From positions 806,001 to 870,000 of the forward strand of contig JAQSEB010000181.1 in assembly GCA_030063045.1 (NCBI GenBank): a DNA stretch of 64,000 nt, written 5' to 3'. A program made the position numbers and the translations under genes. This DNA comes from Pratylenchus scribneri (lineage: Eukaryota > Nematoda > Chromadorea > Rhabditida > Pratylenchidae). Shown here one piece after another: positions 59,242 through 64,000 of the stretch (position 1 is the first letter of the stretch; each line of letters starts with the position of its first letter). Under the pieces are notes generated by a model. The model made no database searches. It was not told the origin of the DNA and saw only the letters and a program-made list of their open reading frames with translations.

Positions 59242-60079
59242 GCTCGTCTCAAGGTCATCCGTCCAGCAAATTCGGATATCATCATCGCTGAAGAGGCCGA
59301 CATTCAACATGATCATGAACCCAAACAGCCACTTGTCGGTTTAATGAAATTGACCGAAACAAGAAAGAAGATCATAAGAAAGACAAGAATGCTTCCAAAA
59401 TGGGAGGAAGCCACAACAAATCAGGAATATTTTACAAGATATATGTTATTTTCAGTACTTTAAAAATATATTTCGCACAATTCAGCGAAATCTAGCAAAT
59501 ATATCGGAACCTTGTTCAAATCCAGAATTTAACAGCAAAGCAAAGGGGTCCAATTAAAACACCAACGCTTCAGCAATTAAAGGATGCTATTGCTGAAAAA
59601 ATTTCCAAAAGTTGTCGAGGATGCGCACCAACAAATTCTCATCAGACGACCAAAAAACTGCAACAACAAGCCAGTGCACAAAATTCAATCCAAATTGACT
59701 CGACCTATAAAATTTTATTCCAAGGCTTTACAATCATGGTTTGTTTTTAGATTTTCAATTTTGAAATATAGATCGCTGGATTTTCGGATGCCGACCGCTT
59801 TTCTTCCCATCTTTTATGGCCCTTTCGTCTCATGAGAACTTTGGTACATACCAATTTTTTCTCAAAACAATAACAGAGGAAATGAGCCCGAATGTGACAG
59901 ATCTGGCTGATGGTGCAAAGGCAATCACAAAAGCATGCGAATGGCTGAAGCTCCAACGAGCATCATGCTGGTTCCACGCGAAAAAATCCCTCAAAATGCG
60001 AATGATGTCAAAAATCCTCAATTGGAATGTCATCAACAGCAAATTGGACCAATTACAAATTGCAATGGATCCGCAATAA
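59242..60079 (+). pseudogene. FLYWCH-MULE type transposase remnant
   Basis: First segment (59242-59462) reads ARLKVIRPANSDIIIAEEAD then QHDHEPKQP, like the tail of a FLYWCH domain, followed by RKKIIRKTRMLP as in FLYWCH-MULE proteins. A second segment (about 59520-59815) gives QIDSTYKILFQGFTIM, a 35-nt intron-like gap (59741-59772), and IAGFSDADR. After a frame change near 59806, LSSHENFGTYQFFLKTI, DLADGAKAITKACEWL and CWFHAKKSLKMR follow, matching the Mutator-like transposase core around its DGA/CxxH region. The frame change and internal stops show it is inactive. FLYWCH fingers are known partners of MULE transposases. Confidence 0.65.
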
Positions 60080-61880
60080 TTTTTTCAAGGTTTCTTAATT
60101 TTTTTTAAAATTCGTGTAGCTAATATTTGTAATAAAATTTGAAATTAAAAAAAATAAAAATCATGTTTACAGCTTCAACATTCAATAATGTCCATCTCGA
60201 CGGTGTTGTTGCAGATCGGCAACTTTTGGAAATTAAGGTCGAAGCCAAGCCGGACCGGTTGGCCGAAATGATCAACCCAGCTCCAGTGGTGGAAATGGCC
60301 GAAAATGATTTGGAGGAATTGGCCATGGAAAAACGAAGAAGAAGAAGAATGCATTGGATCTGAAATAAATATTTTTGGAATTTTTTATTCAAAATTAATC
60401 AAATTTAATTCTTTTCCATTTTCAATCCAATTTATTCATTTTTTTGTCTTTTTTATTTCCAATCAATCTTTTCCATCCGGCAAATTGTTAAGGCGGGATT
60501 TTCTCAAGGCTTTTTAGATTGTTATCTTTCTGTAATGCTTAATCCAATGCATTTCCAATCATCAATCCGTTTTCAACAAGCAAAAATAAAATAAACGTTT
60601 TATCACATAAATTGTGTCTTGTGAATTTTATTGGAAAATCGCCTAAGGGCAATTCAACTCCAATTTGTCAATTCCAGGATTTAGAATTGAGGAAATCAGC
60701 CAAAACAAATTTCCCCATTATTTAGAATTCTTCATTTCTTAATTTTAGGAAACCAGCCAAAACAATTTCCTAAAATTTGAATTGTTGAATTTGTTGATTT
60801 TTTGAAGTGATTAGTTTGGAGCCAATTCGTGTGGATCGAATTGGACGGTTCGAAAACATTCATTTGGATTTGGATTGTTGGATTTGATTGGAAGGGCCGA
60901 ATTCCAACAGGTGTTCAAACGGGCAAAAGTGCGTGAAATATGTCGGTAACAGCTTCCTCCCAATTTACCTCATCAGTCTGACCCCAGTCTGTTGTTATTT
61001 TCATATTGAATTCACAATCAATTATTTCATTTTTTAATATTATTTTTTCATTTGATTATATTGGAAAAATTATTTAACTCATTACATTGGACATAACAAA
61101 AATTAAAGTTGATCAGTCTAATTGTCTTCATTTTTTATTGTAATTTTCCATTTCATTCTACTCAACACCATTTGAGAACTTGGCCGAAATGTTTGAAGCG
61201 CCATCCTTCTTTCCTAAAATTCGCGAATAGAATCGCCATAAAAATACATAGCGGTAGCATGGATAAGTTGTAGTATTGCAAATTTTGGAGGAAATTCCGC
61301 AATGCCTGAATTTGAATTTATTTATGATGTTGGCACAAATATTAAATATTAATAAATTCAGAAATTAGCTTGATGCTGGACTAGCTAATTTTGTAAATAG
61401 CTTCTAGTCAAGCCGGAAAAGGAGAATAGATTTATTCGATTGCCAAATTAGTCAATGATATTTCCATTTAAGCTGCGACTAAAGCCTAGATAGAAATTAT
61501 AAAATGATTTGGGTTTAAACATTGCTTCAAAACAAGACTAAATCGGCTTAAAATTGAAATTTTCGACCAAATCAAGTCGATTGAATATATTCTCATTTAT
61601 ACAAAGTCTAGAAGATGAAATTTAAAAAATTTACAGCCAGTATCTAAAAAATTTCAGAATTTAACAATTTTCAATATTTTCTACAATATTAATATTTTTA
61701 TTATTAAATTTTTTCAATTACCCAATAATTCGCTATTCCATGTAGCAAAGCTATTTTCATTGTGTCGGGGAATGGATTAACTAGCAAAATTAGATAAGGA
61801 AAAAATGAGCAAAAAGTGGAAAATGAGGAAGAAAATTATATATTTTTATAAATCGAATTTTGGTGGACTGAGTCAGGCAA
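60080..61880. other. Degenerate region with pieces resembling the FPGT last exon
   Basis: 60166-60210 resembles the FPGT intron end and exon start at 22105-22150, including TTACAGC, AACATT and TAATGTCCATCTCG. 60914-60960 (GGTGTTCAAACGGGCAAAAG) resembles its continuation at 22142-22190. About 700 bp separate the two. A 66-codon frame (60163-60360, EIKVEAKPDRLAEMINPAP) lies between them; not recognised. Confidence 0.4.
61781..61860 (+). repeat. Direct repeat flanking the hAT remnant, left copy
   Basis: TAGCAAAATTAGATAAGGAA through AAAAAGTGGAAAATGAGGAA; about 90% identical to 62355-62430. Confidence 0.85.
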
Positions 61881-61889
61881 TTAAAAATT

Positions 61890-62222
61890 GGAAAAGCAAG
61901 GATTACCAATCATAAAGCATTGGAAATTTTCGCAAATGTCTGCAATGAAATGGACACAGCCATTGGCGAAGTAGCTGATCGAATAAAAAATAAATTCACT
62001 TATGTTGTTTCGTATAATCCCGGAATTGAAACCATGGCCCAAATTTGTCAGATCCTTTCCGGCCATAATATTGAATGCGATATTTCCTCCAATCTCATTA
62101 CCCAGTATAAATTTGCTCCAATTACATCTGTTGATGTTGAACGATCCTTCTCTATTTACAAAGCTATCCTTTCTGATAATCGATGTTATTTTCACCTGAA
62201 AATTTGGAAATGTATCTTTTAC
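61890..62222 (+). pseudogene. hAT transposase C-terminal (dimerisation) remnant
   Basis: Reads ALEIFANVCNEMDTAIGEVA, then YKFAPITSVDVERSFSIYKA and ILSDNRCYF, the conserved VERSFSxYKxILSDxR block of hAT dimerisation domains. One base later a neighbouring frame continues SPENLEMYLLQF to a stop, which is the expected C-terminus, so a single-base deletion near 62190 breaks the frame. The N-terminal transposase parts are missing. Confidence 0.7.
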
Positions 62223-62354
62223 AATTTTAACAGAAATTGAGCTTATTTTTCATTTTAAACCTATTTCGATTAAAAAAATTACAAAAACGACTCCAAATTC
62301 TCCAATCTATTTCGCACATTTTCTATCAATTTTTTTTTCCTTTTTTTATCTTCT

Positions 62355-62430
62355 AGCAAAATTAGACAAGGAAAAAATGAGCAAAAAGTGGAAAATAAGG
62401 AAGAAAATTACATATTTTTATGGATTTTGT
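62355..62430 (+). repeat. Direct repeat flanking the hAT remnant, right copy
   Basis: Second copy of the 61781-61860 sequence; the pair brackets the hAT fragment. A 119-codon frame starting inside it (62377) runs into the 25-bp tandem array and is not supported. Confidence 0.85.
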
Positions 62431-62687
62431 TTACTTTTAATGCCAATACATCCATTTATTTACGAATTCATTTATTCCTTTCACATCATTGAGTGCCACT
62501 GCCATATGATAATAAAAGCAATTATCCCCTCGATTTTGTCATTGCCATTATCATCCATTGACATTTTCGTTCAAAATTGTGACGGTCCCATTCTCGTTCT
62601 TCTTTATAATAATCAGAGTTCGACAACTTATATGCTGGCCAATTTTCTTCATCCACTACGACTGAAGGGAAAAGGAAATAAAATGCA

Positions 62688-62810
62688 AATATCCGTCAGC
62701 CGAAGCCATAGACATATCCGTCAGCCGAAGCAGTAGACATATCCGTCAGCCGAAGCAGTAGACATATCCGTCAGCCGAAGCAGTAGACATATCCGTCAGC
62801 CGAAGCAGTA
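62688..62810. repeat. 25-bp tandem repeat, about five copies
   Basis: Unit CATATCCGTCAGCCGAAGCA followed by GTAGA, nearly perfect. Confidence 0.93.
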
Positions 62811-62909
62811 TTACTTCGGAAAAAATTTGATTTTTTCAATCCCAAAATTCCTTTTCCCTCAATCTACCACCCACATTTTTTTTCCTTTTACCTCATTTTC
62901 CTATATTCC

Positions 62910-63032
62910 TTTGAGGGGATAGCCCGTATGTTGTTCATTGTTCATAGATCGTATGCAATAAATGCAGGAAGTCAAATATTCCTTTGAGGGGATGGCCCGT
63001 ATGTTGTTCATTGTTCACAGATCGTAGGCAAT
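62910..63032. repeat. Direct duplication of about 65 bp
   Basis: ATTCCTTTGAGGGGATAGCC through GTATGTTGTTCATTGTTCA and CAGATCGTA occurs twice, at about 62908 and 62978. Confidence 0.85.
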
Positions 63033-63169
63033 ATAATTGGGCGTGTTGTTTGATGGTAGAGGGTGCAGCGATAAAAATATTTCCCATTCAAATTCTAAAG
63101 CCAGCCCCCAAAAATAATGATCTCATTTAATTTACTACTACTAAAATAAAATTATAATTGTTTTTAAAG

Positions 63170-63385
63170 GTTTTTCTATAAACCCAAACCAATTATTGTT
63201 TAATAGAATTCGTCAAGTTGCATTGAAAAATTTATTAATTGTCATGTTTTGGTCTAAAATAAAGGGCATTAAACGGTTTAAAAGGGATTTTAATTTTTAA
63301 AAATTTGATAAAAAATAAGCCAAATCATTATAAAATTAATGCTCCTCTATTAGGTCTATAAATTGATATAAGATTTATTATGTAA
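63170..63385. mobile_element. Palindromic MITE family Pal-1, diverged copy
   Basis: AACCAATTATTGTTTAATAG and AATTCGTCAAGTTGCATTG match the left inner arm; AAAGGGCATTAAACGGTTTA matches the centre. The right arm is decayed. Confidence 0.5.
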
Positions 63386-63389
63386 AATT

Positions 63390-63889
63390 GTATAAATTTT
63401 AAATACAAATCAGTGAATAATTATAATCCTTTCAAGAAATAAAATATTTCTTTTTCATGTTATCTTTGTAAAAATTGTAATTTTTAATTTATGCCTAATA
63501 AAATAATAATTTTTAGAAATAATTCATAAAATCATCCAAAAAATTTCAATTAACTAAAAATATTGATTTGCCTCCTTTTTGGTAATTTTTTTGAATAAAA
63601 TTGCGCAAATGGTGGAAGGAACTGGTGAAAGATCAAGTGGAGGGTAAAGCAGAAATATATTTCTTTCAATTTCGAATTTCAATTCACACCCAGATTTCAG
63701 TTTCCTTATTTTCCCCGCAAAGCATTTGATGCTCTTATTGCTTATCCCGCTGATTAGCCGTGAAAAATTTCATGAAACAATATTCACATTGGTATCTCTA
63801 CCTTCTTTGATTTCTTCCTTTTCTCCCTTCCCCTTTATTAAATAACATTTTTAATATATTTTTTAAAATTTATTTTAACAGCTTTAAAT
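63390..63889 (+). other. Upstream region of the secreted-protein gene at the window end
   Basis: AT-rich with a TC-rich stretch at 63795-63838 (TTCTTCCTTTTCTCCCTTCC), the kind of pyrimidine tract also seen before other genes here. No ORF. Confidence 0.4.
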
Positions 63890-64000
63890 ATGAAAAAATT
63901 TCTATTAATTTTATTCATCTGTTCAAAAATTTTGGAAACAACTTCTACAGGAAAAGATGATGCCGGCGGCTTATCACAAAAAGGCAAGGGCAAAAGAAAA
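63890..64000 (+). CDS. Secreted protein, first exon, cut by window end
   Basis: ATG followed by a typical signal peptide (MKKFLLILFICSKILETTST), with likely cleavage near the TSTG region, then a short Gly/Lys-rich hydrophilic start (GKDDAGGLSQKGKGKRK). The frame is still open at base 64000. Family cannot be judged from 37 residues. Together with the gene at 54-58 kb it is the second secreted product in the window. Confidence 0.6.
   Translation, partial: MKKFLLILFICSKILETTSTGKDDAGGLSQKGKGKRK

Noticed and set aside
62377..62736. 119-codon ORF starting MSKKWKIRKK
   Set aside because: Starts in a duplicated segment and finishes in the 25-bp array; the other copy of the segment diverges in frame.

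Overview
This window is nuclear DNA from a eukaryote, almost certainly a nematode. It is very AT-rich. Its genes are broken into many small exons by GT-AG introns, often only 40-60 nt long, and it carries nematode-type families: a serpentine chemoreceptor fragment, SPRY, F-box-like and FLYWCH/WRKY-GCM1-like proteins. The low GC, dense MITEs and secreted small proteins would fit a tylenchid plant parasite such as a root-knot nematode, but that placement is inference. I saw no tRNA, rRNA or CRISPR array that I can support.

Layout. 0.9-12.5 kb (-): a neuropathy target esterase (PNPLA6/7) homologue, traced through 21 phase-consistent exons and cut by the window edge inside its patatin domain. 12.5-15.6 kb: the gap between divergent genes, dominated by a ~1.05 kb array of a ~32-bp repeat. 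15.6-22.2 kb (+): fucose-1-phosphate guanylyltransferase (FPGT), whose first exon is split by a 222-bp MITE with a perfect 5-bp target duplication. 24.3-25.5 kb (+): a coiled-coil/SPRY protein with a poly-Asp loop. 27.8-31.5 kb and 35.6-37.4 kb (-): two F-box-like proteins. 32.6-35.3 kb and 41.1-43.2 kb (+): three related genes for acidic, multi-finger zinc-binding proteins in which one exon encodes one finger. 39.4-40.4 kb: F-box-like and chemoreceptor fragments. 45 kb: a possible small membrane protein. 47.4-51.8 kb (-): a two-finger C2H2 protein with a Cys-rich tail. 54.0-58.1 kb (-): a secreted protein with a C2H2-like finger and helical body. 59-62 kb: FLYWCH-MULE and hAT transposase remnants, with pieces resembling the FPGT last exon. 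63.9 kb (+): the first exon of another secreted protein, running off the edge.

The genes do not form an operon or one pathway. The NTE homologue (phospholipid turnover at the ER) and FPGT (GDP-fucose salvage) are conserved housekeeping genes. The rest is an accessory region of expanded families and mobile elements. At least a dozen inverted-repeat elements sit in introns and intergenic spaces, several with clear target duplications. The most interesting system is the tandem family of one-exon-one-finger WRKY-GCM1/FLYWCH-like proteins with shared promoter and 3' flank blocks, lying in the same window as a FLYWCH-MULE transposase remnant.
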